This document shows, in pieces, positions 16,579 through 25,115 of a stretch of DNA of 64,000 bases. The notes beneath the pieces were generated by a model. That model was not told the DNA's origin. It made no database searches and saw only the letters and a list, made by a program, of their open reading frames with translations. Position numbers and translations under genes: made by a program. Numbering within the stretch: the first letter of the stretch is position 1; each line of letters opens with the position of its first letter. Source of the DNA: Lewinella cohaerens DSM 23179 (lineage in GTDB: Bacteria > Bacteroidota > Bacteroidia > Chitinophagales > Saprospiraceae); NCBI RefSeq assembly GCF_000379805.1, contig NZ_KB903565.1, positions 186,697-250,696 of the forward strand, in the 5' to 3' direction.

Positions 16579-17847
16579 ATGTATCATTTGCGTTTACTAC
16601 TTATTCCTTTATTGTTTGCCGCAGTTTTAGGGAATACCCAGACCTCTGCAACCACCTTGCCAGCGCTTTGGGAACAAGTAAAAATAGAACCTTTGGCCGC
16701 TTTGCAAGTGTGGACCAGCTACACGATAGGAGAGGAAGTCTATCGACCTGATGAAGGTAAGTATGAAAAGGTAGACGACCGGCTCAATTTTCAACTTCGA
16801 CGTTCCCGGTTTGGCTTAAAAGGAAAAGTTGGTGATCGCATCAAGTTTAATTTTACCTTGGCTGCTGATCTAGTAGGGCGCGACCTATTGGCAGCCACCG
16901 AGGGGGGCGCAAATAACGGTGGGTCTCCCCAGATACGTTTATGGAATGCTTTTGTACAATGGCGCTTAAGCCCACAAAGCGAGAAAGCCCATCTTGTAGC
17001 GGGTTATCAGGTACCCCAAATCGGTAGGGAGAGTATTACCTCTGCCTTGAGAAGTACTTCTATAGAAAAGGCTTGGGTGCAAAACTACCTGCGTAGACAT
17101 TTGGTAGGTATTGGGCCGGGCCGCGCGCTAGGGGTCAATGTTGGAGGCTTGTTTTTAAAAGAAAAACTATCATGGGGTTATGATGTCGGGGTATTTAACC
17201 CAGCAATGAAAGCTTACGGTGGTAACTCGGTAGGTGATGTTTATTCACCGTTATTGACGGGTCGGCTGGTGGCTTACCTGGGAGACCCTGAATCAAAATC
17301 ATATACACCAGGGCATAAGATCAATTATTTTGGCCAACGTCGAGGGCTGAGCTTGGCACTTGAGGGTGCGTGGCAAGCAAAGACAGATGTGTTTCAGGAT
17401 AATCATGCCTACGGCTTTGATTTTTTAGGCAACTATGATGGTTGGAGTCTTGATGGCGAGTACTTGGTGCTAGGCCGTCGTGGTTATGAAGATATTTCGA
17501 CCTCCGCACAAACGGCTTACCTGCGTCTAAGTTATACCTTTAAAATCGGCGAGTATTGGCTGGAACCCAGCGGTATGGTGACCCAGCTGTCAGGGCCACT
17601 CTCTACCGTTGATCAATCAACCGCTACTATCTTGTCGGCCTTTGCTGGCGAGGAAACCGTAGCAGATATTGGAGGTAATTTTTACTTTACATCTAATCTG
17701 AAGTTGAGCATGCACTATACTTTCAGTAAAGGAGATGCAGGCATGGCTGGAGCTGGAGCTGATGTGAACAATTATTTTTTCCAAAGCGGGGTAGGCCCTA
17801 TCTTGCGAGGAGATTGGCTAGGCTTAGGTTTGGTCGCAATTATGTAG
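16579..17847 (+). CDS. outer-membrane porin (porin O/P-like)
   Basis: This 422-aa protein has a signal peptide (LLLIPLLFAAVLGNTQT) and the DRLNFQLRRSRFGLKGKVGDRIKFNFTLAAD start typical of phosphate-selective-porin-like barrels. It continues as amphipathic strands to a C-terminal LGLGLVAIM; the last residue is not the usual Phe. It lies between the YeeE genes and the Crp/Fnr gene, all in one direction with short gaps (18 and 23 bp). It may admit sulfur oxyanions through the outer membrane. The substrate is inferred from context. Confidence 0.82.
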   Translation: MYHLRLLLIPLLFAAVLGNTQTSATTLPALWEQVKIEPLAALQVWTSYTIGEEVYRPDEGKYEKVDDRLNFQLRRSRFGLKGKVGDRIKFNFTLAADLVGRDLLAATEGGANNGGSPQIRLWNAFVQWRLSPQSEKAHLVAGYQVPQIGRESITSALRSTSIEKAWVQNYLRRHLVGIGPGRALGVNVGGLFLKEKLSWGYDVGVFNPAMKAYGGNSVGDVYSPLLTGRLVAYLGDPESKSYTPGHKINYFGQRRGLSLALEGAWQAKTDVFQDNHAYGFDFLGNYDGWSLDGEYLVLGRRGYEDISTSAQTAYLRLSYTFKIGEYWLEPSGMVTQLSGPLSTVDQSTATILSAFAGEETVADIGGNFYFTSNLKLSMHYTFSKGDAGMAGAGADVNNYFFQSGVGPILRGDWLGLGLVAIM

Positions 17848-17870
17848 TTTAGCAAAAATTAAATAAAACC

Positions 17871-18521
17871 ATGACCTTCGAAACCGGAGATATCAGTACA
17901 ATTTTACATCAAAATTTTCCACAAATTGCGGAACGCGAATTGCAGGCCGAGGTTGCCGAAAATGGCCAGTTGATGCATTTTCGAGCAGGTGAAGTCATTA
18001 TGGATTACGGCAGCTATATCAAAATGGTGCCACTGATTATCAAAGGAAGTATCCGAGTTACCAAAGAAGACGATCTGGATGGCAAGGAGATACTGCTTTA
18101 TTTTCTGAGTGCAGGTGATACCTGTTCCATGTCTTTCAGCTGCTGCATGATGAATAAAAAAAGCATGATCCGGACCGAGGCCGTGGAAGATACCACGATG
18201 ATTGGCATCCCCATCCGGTACGTAGATCAGTGGATGAGCAAATACCAAAGCTGGAAGAATTTTGTCATGCTGAGCTACGATAATCGCCTCATTGAACTGG
18301 TGAAAGTCATCGACAGTATTGCTTTCAATAACATGGATCAACGCTTGCAAGAATACCTGAATGCCCGCCAGGAAGCTACTGGTAATGCCTTGATTGAGGC
18401 CACTCACCAAGAGATTGCCAATGACCTCAATGCTTCCCGCGAAGCTATCTCCCGCCTGCTGAAAAAAATGGAAAACCTGGGGAAAGTAGAACTCGGGAGG
18501 AACCAGGTGAGGTTGTTGTAG
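17871..18521 (+). CDS. Crp/Fnr family transcriptional regulator
   Basis: This 216-aa protein has a cyclic-nucleotide-binding-like beta-roll (residues about 25-125) and a C-terminal winged helix with recognition region EIANDLNASREAISRLLKKME (about 181-202). Cys85, Cys91 and Cys92 (DTCSMSFSCCMMNKKS) could sense redox state or sulfur species; there is no N-terminal Fnr cysteine cluster. It closes the sulfur operon and is the obvious candidate to bind the GTGA-N6-TCAC palindromes at 14837 and 18777, which would make the operon autoregulated. The ligand is unknown. Confidence 0.9.
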   Translation: MTFETGDISTILHQNFPQIAERELQAEVAENGQLMHFRAGEVIMDYGSYIKMVPLIIKGSIRVTKEDDLDGKEILLYFLSAGDTCSMSFSCCMMNKKSMIRTEAVEDTTMIGIPIRYVDQWMSKYQSWKNFVMLSYDNRLIELVKVIDSIAFNNMDQRLQEYLNARQEATGNALIEATHQEIANDLNASREAISRLLKKMENLGKVELGRNQVRLL

Positions 18522-18754
18522 CTGTCTTCGCTATTGCGTTCCTCTGATTAGTTAGGCATGTTTTAGGTTTTGGGAGCTTTAGTCCGCTTTTTTTTGTAAA
18601 ATCAACTCCTTTTTACGATAGCTGATCCCAGTTAAGTGGCTGTTTATGAGGTAATACTTGCATTTCGATTGTGAGCTGACCTCCTGATTAGCAGGAGATC
18701 ACACGACTCCTCTACAAACTTTCCCTGTGCAAAGTCAACTAAGGAACAGCACAC

Positions 18755-18776
18755 TTTATTTTCTGCGCAATACTAA
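18755..18776 (+). repeat. CTGCGCAATA-type repeat, copy 1
   Basis: A 22-base stretch that matches the copy at 30139-30160 at 21 positions and the inverted copy at 36564-36581 at 17 of 18. Common core: TTTTCTGCGCAATA. It lies upstream of sulP, abutting the Crp/Fnr palindrome. AGTCAACTA just upstream recalls the TAGTTGA arms of the other copies. Confidence 0.7.
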
Positions 18777-18790
18777 GTGATACACATCAC
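18777..18790. promoter_or_regulatory. Crp/Fnr-type operator upstream of sulP
   Basis: GTGATACACATCAC is GTGA-N6-TCAC with five-base perfect arms (GTGAT/ATCAC). As at 14837, exactly 26 bases separate it from the TTTG of the downstream -7-like box (18817). The shared geometry suggests one regulator for the dioxygenase, thioredoxin/YeeE and sulP transcripts. Confidence 0.72.
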
Positions 18791-18812
18791 CGATTTTTCC
18801 ACAGCGTTTACC

Positions 18813-18820
18813 CACCTTTG
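18813..18820 (+). promoter_or_regulatory. -7-like element of sulP
   Basis: CACCTTTG differs from TAnnTTTG at one fixed position. It lies 29 bp before the ATG at 18850 and 26 bp after the palindrome. Confidence 0.5.
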
Positions 18821-18849
18821 CATTTGTAAAAAGTATAATTTCGATCCTT

Positions 18850-20583
18850 ATGTCACTAAGTGCCTTTATTCCTTCTGTTTCCTGGCTAAAAAACTATTCT
18901 AAAGACCAATTGAAAGGGGACCTTTCTGCTGGCCTTACTGTAGGGGTTATGCTGATCCCACAGGGGATGGCCTACGCAATGATTGCAGGTTTGCCACCTA
19001 TCTATGGCCTTTATGCCAGTACCTTGCCTCTCATTATTTATGCTTTACTGGGAACCTCTCGCCAGCTGGCTGTAGGGCCGGTAGCAATGGTGTCCTTACT
19101 GACGGCCGCCGGCATTGGGGTATTGGCAGAAGGAGGTACGGAAACTTACATCATGCTGGCGATCACGCTAGCCTTTTTGGTAGGGGTTATTCAGTTTCTA
19201 CTGGGGGTATTCCGATTGGGCTTTTTGGTCAATTTTCTTTCCCATCCGGTGATTAGCGGGTTTACCTCGGCGGCAGCCTTAATTATTGGGCTTAGCCAAC
19301 TTAAGCATTTGCTAGGCGTCAACCTCGACCGAAGCCACCATGTACACGAAATACTAATCCAGGCTGTTGAACAGATAGGAGCAATTAATTGGACCACCTT
19401 TGGTATCGGTATCGCGGGTATCGCCCTTATTATGGGCGTAAAAAAAATCAATAAGTCTATTCCTGGTCCTTTGTTGGCAGTGCTTTTTGGTATTCTGGCA
19501 GTATGGGGAATGGGGCTCGTTGATCATGGTGTGAAAATAGTAGGAACAGTTCCAGAAGGCTTACCTTCTTTTGGCTTACCTGATTTTAGCCTAGCTACTA
19601 TTCAGTCATTACTCCCCATTGCACTAGCTATTTCTCTGGTAAGTTTTATGGAAAGTATTGCTGTGGCGAAGGCCATCCAAGCCAAGCATAAAAATTATAA
19701 AGTAGTACCTAATCAGGAACTCATCGCCCTGGGGCTGGCCAATGTGGGTGGTTCCTTCTTTCAGGCTTACCCGGTGACGGGCGGGTTTTCTCGTACTGCC
19801 GTTAATGATCAGGCGGGTGCAAAAACAGGTATGGCATCGATTATTAGTGCCATACTTATTATTACCACCTTGTTATTCCTGACACCACTTTTCTACTATT
19901 TGCCGAAAGCTATCCTGGCATCGGTGATCATGGTCGCTGTTTTTGGACTGATTGATGTCAAAGAAGCCGTACACCTTTGGCGAGCAGATCGCTCTGATTT
20001 TTGGATGTTGGTTATCACTTTTATTGCGACCTTAAGCCTGGGTATAGAGCAGGGAATCGGTGTGGGTGTTATCCTGTCATTAGCGATGATTATTTTTGAA
20101 ACCACTCGCCCTCATATTGCCCAGCTGGGCAAGGTGCCGTCTACTCATTTTTATCGTAACCGAGAGCGTTTTGAGCAGGTAGAAATTCGCAAGGATTTAC
20201 TGATCGTACGCTTTGATGCGCAACTCTATTTCGCTAACCTCAATGTTTTCCGCGAGCGGATCGATGAATGGATGGCTACCAAAGGTCCCGACTTGGATGC
20301 ACTCATTATCAATGCCGAAAGCATCAATACCCTGGATAGTAGTGCGCTGCACCTTTTGGAAGACCTTTTGGAAGACCTGAAAGCCAGGAATTGTAAGCTA
20401 TTATTCACCGGCGTAAAAGGCCCCGTCAGAGACGCACTCGTAAAGGGGCATTTGGTGGAAAAAATCGGTGCAGACAACTTCTTTATGAGTGTACAAGAGG
20501 CCGTAGATGCCCACGATGAACGCAAGACAACAGAAGGCGCAGGTAACGAATACCAAGAGTTTACTTTGCAGACCAATGTGTAA
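18850..20583 (+). CDS. SulP family anion transporter with STAS domain
   Basis: This 577-aa protein starts with GDLSAGLTVGVMLIPQGMAYAMIAGLPPIYGLYAS, the classical SulP signature. About 12 membrane segments follow to residue 420, then a cytoplasmic STAS domain (FYRNRERFEQVEIRKDLLIVRFDAQLYFANL, DALIINAESINTLDSSALHLLEDL). The family carries sulfate, bicarbonate or other anions. The operator shared with the sulfur operon favours sulfate or a sulfur oxyanion; the convergent gamma-carbonic anhydrase-like gene 24 bp beyond its stop would also fit bicarbonate. Sequence alone does not decide. Confidence 0.93.
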   Translation: MSLSAFIPSVSWLKNYSKDQLKGDLSAGLTVGVMLIPQGMAYAMIAGLPPIYGLYASTLPLIIYALLGTSRQLAVGPVAMVSLLTAAGIGVLAEGGTETYIMLAITLAFLVGVIQFLLGVFRLGFLVNFLSHPVISGFTSAAALIIGLSQLKHLLGVNLDRSHHVHEILIQAVEQIGAINWTTFGIGIAGIALIMGVKKINKSIPGPLLAVLFGILAVWGMGLVDHGVKIVGTVPEGLPSFGLPDFSLATIQSLLPIALAISLVSFMESIAVAKAIQAKHKNYKVVPNQELIALGLANVGGSFFQAYPVTGGFSRTAVNDQAGAKTGMASIISAILIITTLLFLTPLFYYLPKAILASVIMVAVFGLIDVKEAVHLWRADRSDFWMLVITFIATLSLGIEQGIGVGVILSLAMIIFETTRPHIAQLGKVPSTHFYRNRERFEQVEIRKDLLIVRFDAQLYFANLNVFRERIDEWMATKGPDLDALIINAESINTLDSSALHLLEDLLEDLKARNCKLLFTGVKGPVRDALVKGHLVEKIGADNFFMSVQEAVDAHDERKTTEGAGNEYQEFTLQTNV

Positions 20584-20607
20584 TCGGCTTCAATGTCTAG
20601 TTTAAGG

Positions 20608-21126
20608 CTACTCCTCTTTAAACCAGCCTGCATATTTGAGGTAAGCATTAGAAATTCGATCAATCGTATCGCCAAATTGCTCCTGACTTAAGGCCTTAAC
20701 CTTCTTGGCAGGCACTCCGGCGTAAATGTGGCCACTTTCGCAGCGGGTATTTTCCAATACCACAGCACCAGCGGCAATAAGGACGTGCTCTTCTACCACC
20801 GCATTGTCCATGACGATGGCTCCCATTCCGATCAGTACATTGTCATGGATGGTGCAACCGTGTACCAAGGCGCGGTGGCCAATACTTACATTGTTGCCAA
20901 TAGTAGTCGCCGCCCGTTCAAAAGTGCCATGAATGACGGCTCCATCCTGGATGTTGACCTTGTTGCCAATGCGGATACTGTTCACATCGCCACGAACCAC
21001 TGCCTGAAACCAGATACTACAGTCATCCCCCATAGTCAGGTCACCAATAAGGGTAGCATTCTCAGCCAAGAAGCAATTCTTCCCCCACTGAGGGGTAAAA
21101 CCACGCACGCTTTTTATCAAAGCCAT
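20608..21126 (-). CDS. gamma-carbonic anhydrase-like hexapeptide-repeat protein (YrdA type)
   Basis: This 172-aa left-handed beta-helix protein has all three metal-binding histidines of the gamma-carbonic anhydrase family (AVIHG, IGHRAL, VHGCTI) and the RGDVNSIRIGNKVNIQD segment. Bacterial YrdA-like members often have weak or no carbonic anhydrase activity. The family is sure, catalysis is not. It is convergent with sulP. Confidence 0.9.
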   Translation of the reverse strand: MALIKSVRGFTPQWGKNCFLAENATLIGDLTMGDDCSIWFQAVVRGDVNSIRIGNKVNIQDGAVIHGTFERAATTIGNNVSIGHRALVHGCTIHDNVLIGMGAIVMDNAVVEEHVLIAAGAVVLENTRCESGHIYAGVPAKKVKALSQEQFGDTIDRISNAYLKYAGWFKEE

Positions 21127-21165
21127 AAGTTTATTGTTTTGCTGCCCCCAAGATAGTAGAAAGAT

Positions 21166-21199
21166 GCAAAGCTGGACTTTAGTTTAAGTCCAGCTTTGC
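21166..21199. repeat. perfect 14-bp stem-loop
   Basis: GCAAAGCTGGACTT and AAGTCCAGCTTTGC flank a 6-base loop, upstream of the gamma-carbonic anhydrase-like gene and 100 bp past the stop of the AIM24-like gene. No T-tract follows on the minus strand, so terminator function is plausible but unproven. Confidence 0.6.
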
Positions 21200-21298
21200 T
21201 AAATTCGATAGGCTGTTAGTACTAAAAAAGCACTTACATGTCCTTATAATCCCTTAAATGGTTCAACGTTGAGCATATAGAAGGTAAACCTCAAATAG

Positions 21299-22105
21299 CT
21301 ACCACCCATCCCCATCAACAATATCGCCAATGGTGCCGAGGATACTTCCCTCTCCTTTGCTTCCGCCTTTGCTGTAGGAACGAGAAGCCGCCATAATGCG
21401 GTCACTTAGTCGACTAAAGGGTAGGCTTTGCACCCACACAGTACCTGGACCTTGCAGGTGGGCATAAAAGAGGCCCTCTCCAGCGAAAAGGACATTGCGG
21501 ATACCTTTGATCATCTCAATGTCGTAGTGTACATCGCGAGTGAATGCCACCAGACAACCCGTATCTACACGCAGTGATTGGCCTGCTTCTAGTCGGCGCT
21601 CAACCACATGGCCGCCAGCGTGAACAAAAGCCATTCCGTCGCCTTCCAGCTTTTGCATGATGAAACCTTCTCCACCAAAGAACCCGCGGCCCAGCTTTTT
21701 ACTGAACTCAATACCCACGCTCACGCCCTTGGCCGCACAGAGGAAAGCATCTTTCTGGCAAATGATTTTTCCACCTCTTTCACTAAGATCCAATGGAATG
21801 ATTTTGCCAGGATAAGGAGAGGCAAAGCTTACCGTTCGTTTCCCCATACCTTGGTGGGTAAATGCAGTCATGAAAAGGCTCTCGCCAGTGATAATCCGCT
21901 TGCCAGCACTCAGTACTTTGCCCCATAGGCCGCTGTTTTCTTCTTGGTGGCTGCCATCTCCGAAAAGGGTCGACAATTCAATATCATCATCCATCATCAT
22001 GAAGCTGCCGCTTTCGGCTATGACCGTTTCATAAGGGTCTAACTCTACTTCTACAAATTGCATTTCTTCACCTAAAATGCGGTAGTCAATCTCGTGAGCG
22101 TTCAT
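21299..22105 (-). CDS. AIM24/TIGR00266 family protein
   Basis: This 268-aa protein has the family pattern of a beta-rich, glycine-rich core: VEVELDPYETVIAESGSFMMMDD near the N-terminus, LFMTAFTHQGMGKRTVSFASPYPGKIIPLDL in the middle and GGEGFIMQKLEGDGMAFVHAGG later. The C-terminus is Ser/Gly-rich. AIM24-like proteins are widespread but their bacterial function is unknown. No signal peptide. Confidence 0.85.
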   Translation of the reverse strand: MNAHEIDYRILGEEMQFVEVELDPYETVIAESGSFMMMDDDIELSTLFGDGSHQEENSGLWGKVLSAGKRIITGESLFMTAFTHQGMGKRTVSFASPYPGKIIPLDLSERGGKIICQKDAFLCAAKGVSVGIEFSKKLGRGFFGGEGFIMQKLEGDGMAFVHAGGHVVERRLEAGQSLRVDTGCLVAFTRDVHYDIEMIKGIRNVLFAGEGLFYAHLQGPGTVWVQSLPFSRLSDRIMAASRSYSKGGSKGEGSILGTIGDIVDGDGW

Positions 22106-22213
22106 CTGGTGTTACAACTTTTGGTTCGTTACCAATATTACGGATTTTCGTCTCAATAGCCCAAGCATTGTTCTACGAAAAAGGGAGAGATTTCGACGAA
22201 GGTTTATCCTTTT

Positions 22214-22350
22214 TATGGGTCATGCCGTTATTGGCGTTGCCTTGCAAACGCCAATTCGGCACCGGGCTATCCAGTCACTACCGTTCCTTTCTATCCCTTG
22301 CCCTGCTCCTCCGTCCGCCGAGCTTCAGGCTATAGCCTTGCGCGCCGAAC
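22214..22350 (+). repeat. repeat family A, copy 2
   Basis: It begins TATGGGTCATGCC and continues with a hairpin TTGGCGTT...AACGCCAA, then TTCGGCACCGGGCTAT, CTATCCCTTG and a GC-rich tail ending GCCGAAC. The same order of blocks occurs at 43414-43558 and 55617-55785, but the hairpin sequence differs in each. Confidence 0.75.
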
Positions 22351-22409
22351 AGTGCTAGAGATTTGGGTCTGCTCAATCAAACAACACCAACTGACGACAC
22401 CACCTGTCC

Positions 22410-22435
22410 GAGGTGCCCGAAGGACGGAGGAGGGC
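22410..22435 (-). repeat. CCTCCTCCGTCCTTCGG repeat, copy 1
   Basis: Its reverse complement matches 25356-25381 at 25 of 26 positions. An inverted partner (CTGCTCCTCCGTCC) lies near 22300, so the two could pair over about 130 bp. Confidence 0.65.
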
Positions 22436-22481
22436 AGCCCTGACCAAAAGAGCTGATAGAGCCGTTTAGTACTAAAGTAAC

Positions 22482-22564
22482 CCCTTATACGGCTCAAAAA
22501 AGCTAATGTGTCCTCCAGTGTCTTATGTGGTTCAAAACTAAATCAACCCCTTATTGGGTTCAAA
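22482..22564 (+). repeat. three degenerate 17-bp units
   Basis: Units of the form CYYTTATNNGGYTCAAA at 22482-22498, 22520-22536 and 22548-22564, spaced 38 and 28 bp apart. A related unit is at 21251-21267. They resemble the short CTTATGTGGTT-type repeats scattered in Bacteroidota intergenic DNA. They lie directly after the DUF1501 stop. Confidence 0.5.
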
Positions 22565-22567
22565 CCC

Positions 22568-23749
22568 TTACAGTACCCCCAACCCATCAAACCCCTTCCC
22601 AATCACCGATTTCGCATCCGCCGCCAGCCACTTATCCAAAACCGTAGCATATACTTGCCGGAAATCAACCTTGTACTTGAGGTCACCTTCCAGGAGGTCT
22701 TCCAGGTTGGGGCCTTCGTTGTAGAAACCGGGCTGGCGTAAATTTCCTCCCATCAGGAAGAGGTTGCTAGCCGCGCCGTGATCCGTACCTCGCGACCCGT
22801 TTTGCGCAACGCGCCGCCCAAATTCAGAGAAGGTCATCACAAGCGTATCCTGCCACAGATTATGCTGCTGCAATTCCTCAGCAAGAGCTTTCATGCCCTC
22901 TGCGTAAACGGAGAGCAAGCGTCCTTGTGGACCAGCTTGATTGGCGTGGGTGTCAAAACCACCCAAGCTAACGTAATAGATCTTAGTGTCAGACCCTGCC
23001 AAAATTAAATCTGCTACCTGGCGCAAATCGCGGCCAAAGGGCGTAGCCGGGAAGTTGGCGCGGGTACGTTTGCCTTCTGTTTTCTCCAGTAAGTACGCCG
23101 TGGAAGATTGTGTCTCAAGGAGTGTCTTGTACAAGTAAGCCACCTGTTCGTGCTCGTGATCATGCGCATCTTGCTGGGCGAGGTAGCGGAGCAAAGGGTT
23201 GCGATTTGTGCGCGCCATCTGTTGGATATCATTGAGTGCAAAACCTCTCTTGTCCACTCCTTTTAACGCCAGACTGAGGCCTTGACCAAATTCCAACGCA
23301 TGGTGAGGAACATCGCAACCAGTGCATCGGCTATCGAGGTAGCGACCCAGCCAGCCGGTAGTAAGGTATTCGTTGCTATTGGCCGCTGTTTGCCAAATAT
23401 CCATACTTCGGAAATGCGACCGATCGGGGTTGGGATAACCCACATTGTTGATGATACTGAGGTGACCTTGATCGTAGAGTGGCCGTAAATCTTCCAGAGA
23501 AGGGTTAAAGCCCAGTTCATCTGTCAGGTTCAGCACGTCCTGGCGAGCAATTGCAAGGTCAGGACGCAGCTCATAATATTTGTCGTTCCGATAAGGAATA
23601 ACGGTGTTTAAGCCATCATTACCACCGGAAAGCTGTACCACGATGAGGATTTTGCCATTGGTGACCAGCGAAGGGCGTTGCAAAAAGGCAGGTGCAAAAA
23701 GAGCAGCCGAGGCTAGGCCTGTATTTTTGAGGAAGGTTCTCCTTTTCAT
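22568..23749 (-). CDS. DUF1501 family secreted protein
   Basis: This 393-aa protein starts MKRRTFLKNTGLASAALFAPAF, a Tat-like signal. LIVVQLSGGNDGLNTVIPYRND, NVGYPNPDRSHFRSMDIWQTA and TFSEFGRRVAQNGSRGTDHG are typical of DUF1501, a sulfatase/alkaline-phosphatase-fold family. It starts 4 bp after the DUF1800 gene stops, the usual partner in Bacteroidota and Planctomycetes. Molecular function is unknown. Confidence 0.92.
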   Translation of the reverse strand: MKRRTFLKNTGLASAALFAPAFLQRPSLVTNGKILIVVQLSGGNDGLNTVIPYRNDKYYELRPDLAIARQDVLNLTDELGFNPSLEDLRPLYDQGHLSIINNVGYPNPDRSHFRSMDIWQTAANSNEYLTTGWLGRYLDSRCTGCDVPHHALEFGQGLSLALKGVDKRGFALNDIQQMARTNRNPLLRYLAQQDAHDHEHEQVAYLYKTLLETQSSTAYLLEKTEGKRTRANFPATPFGRDLRQVADLILAGSDTKIYYVSLGGFDTHANQAGPQGRLLSVYAEGMKALAEELQQHNLWQDTLVMTFSEFGRRVAQNGSRGTDHGAASNLFLMGGNLRQPGFYNEGPNLEDLLEGDLKYKVDFRQVYATVLDKWLAADAKSVIGKGFDGLGVL

Positions 23750-23753
23750 TTTT

Positions 23754-25115
23754 TTAGCTTAATTGAAATTCGGGAGAGGAAAGAATAACGAGAAGCATCC
23801 GGCGTAGCCGTTCTTCACCGCTGGTGTCATCAATCAGCCCCGCCAGATCTTTGATGTTGATCCGAGCAGGGGTAGCGAGAAGGTAATCGCTAAGGCATTG
23901 GAAATCATTAGCAAGGTCATTGCCGTCAATGAGCGCCAGCAGTGGCTGTAGGTTTACTTCGGCATCCAGTTTCCGTGTTTGAGGATCAGAAAGAATCTCC
24001 AACTCGGGCAAATCCCGAAACTGAAGATCCAGCTCTCGTTTGGTCAATAACCCAGCCCCCAAGTTGAGGCGTAACATGAGGGTAGCATTGTCAATCCAAC
24101 TACGGCCACCTGGCCAGCCTGCTACATTAGGAGGGTCGAAGAGCGACTGACCGAGCGCCCGCAGTAATCGCAATTGCGCTTCCGGGTTATTGAAGCTAAT
24201 ATCCAGACTACGCCGCAACACGCTAACGAGCACTACCGGCGACTTGATCTGCTGACTTTGGTATTCCTTGGCATAAAACCAGTCGGCAGTAAACATGCTG
24301 CGCAATAATGCGCCCGTATTGTAATCGCTGGCCAAATATTGCTCACTAAGGCTTTGAATAAGGTCCTCATCAGCAGGAGCGCTTACATAATAAGCCCAGA
24401 ATTTGCGGACCAGAAAGGTCGCCGTAGCAGGTTGTTCCAAGATGATGTCGATAATATCGGCACCATCAAAGCGGCCGGTTTGGCCCATAAATGTTTTGGT
24501 GCCATAGTCGTGCTGCCCTGATCGGAATCGGAATTCCCCTTTGTAGGTACTTCCCCAACCCGTAAAAGCACGGGCGGCTTCTTTGATATCTTGCTCGGTG
24601 TAATTTCCGGGACCAATGGTGAAAAGTTCTAACAACTCCCGAGCGAAATTTTCGTTGGGGCTGTTTTTTTTGTTTTGCTGGTTGTTGAGGTAGCGAATCA
24701 TAGCGGGGTCACGGGCTATCGCCAGGCAAAGATCACGGAAAGAGCCAAGTGCGTGTTCACGTAAGGTGTGGAGTTGACGGATAGCCAGGTGCCCAAAAAC
24801 GGATCGACAAGCAAAGTGGTCGTGCCAAAATAGGGTGAGTCGTTCCAGGAGCGCACTCTCGTCGGGTGTGGCCATGCGGTCCAGCCATTCCAGGGTGTAC
24901 TGTTGGGTAAGTAGTCGACCCGCTTTGCGGCGGTCTTCCGTCACCGTTTCGGCCAGGTCTTCAAAATCAATAACAGTGAGTGGGGTAGCGGCATCTGCCT
25001 CTTGGAAGAGATGGTCAACGGCCTGGGGTATGCTCAGCGACTTTTTTGTTTGCCACTCTAGCGGACTGAGCCCAAAGCCAGCACGTTGATAAAGGTGTTT
25101 AATACGTAGGGACAT
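23754..25115 (-). CDS. DUF1800 family protein
   Basis: This 453-aa protein has RAGFGLSPLEW at the start, LTLFWHDHFA, NENFARELLELFTIGPGNYTEQDIKEAARAFTGW and DPPNVAGWPGGRSWIDNATLMLR, all signatures of DUF1800. No clear signal peptide is seen. It forms a two-gene operon with the DUF1501 gene. Families of this pair are thought to act at the cell envelope; their activity is undescribed. Confidence 0.92.
   Translation of the reverse strand: MSLRIKHLYQRAGFGLSPLEWQTKKSLSIPQAVDHLFQEADAATPLTVIDFEDLAETVTEDRRKAGRLLTQQYTLEWLDRMATPDESALLERLTLFWHDHFACRSVFGHLAIRQLHTLREHALGSFRDLCLAIARDPAMIRYLNNQQNKKNSPNENFARELLELFTIGPGNYTEQDIKEAARAFTGWGSTYKGEFRFRSGQHDYGTKTFMGQTGRFDGADIIDIILEQPATATFLVRKFWAYYVSAPADEDLIQSLSEQYLASDYNTGALLRSMFTADWFYAKEYQSQQIKSPVVLVSVLRRSLDISFNNPEAQLRLLRALGQSLFDPPNVAGWPGGRSWIDNATLMLRLNLGAGLLTKRELDLQFRDLPELEILSDPQTRKLDAEVNLQPLLALIDGNDLANDFQCLSDYLLATPARINIKDLAGLIDDTSGEERLRRMLLVILSSPEFQLS

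Larger units (their letters stand above)
18522..18849 (+). other. intergenic region before sulP
   Basis: No gene is seen in these 328 bp. The right part holds a copy of the TTTRTTTTCTGCGCAATA repeat (18755), a Crp/Fnr palindrome (18777) and a -7-like box (18813). The left part shows nothing recognisable. Confidence 0.6.
22106..22567. other. gene-free region made of dispersed repeats
   Basis: No protein gene is seen. It contains repeat family A copy 2 (22214-22350), a minus-orientation copy of the CCTCCTCCGTCCTTCGG repeat (22410-22435) and three degenerate 17-bp units (22482-22564). Confidence 0.7.

Noticed and set aside
17904-18410. 168-codon minus-strand frame within the Crp/Fnr gene
   Set aside because: Antisense shadow of a well-supported regulator gene in the sulfur operon.
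22568-25115. DUF1501/DUF1800 pair as a novel system
   Set aside because: The pair is widespread and often seen together; nothing here departs from the usual arrangement.
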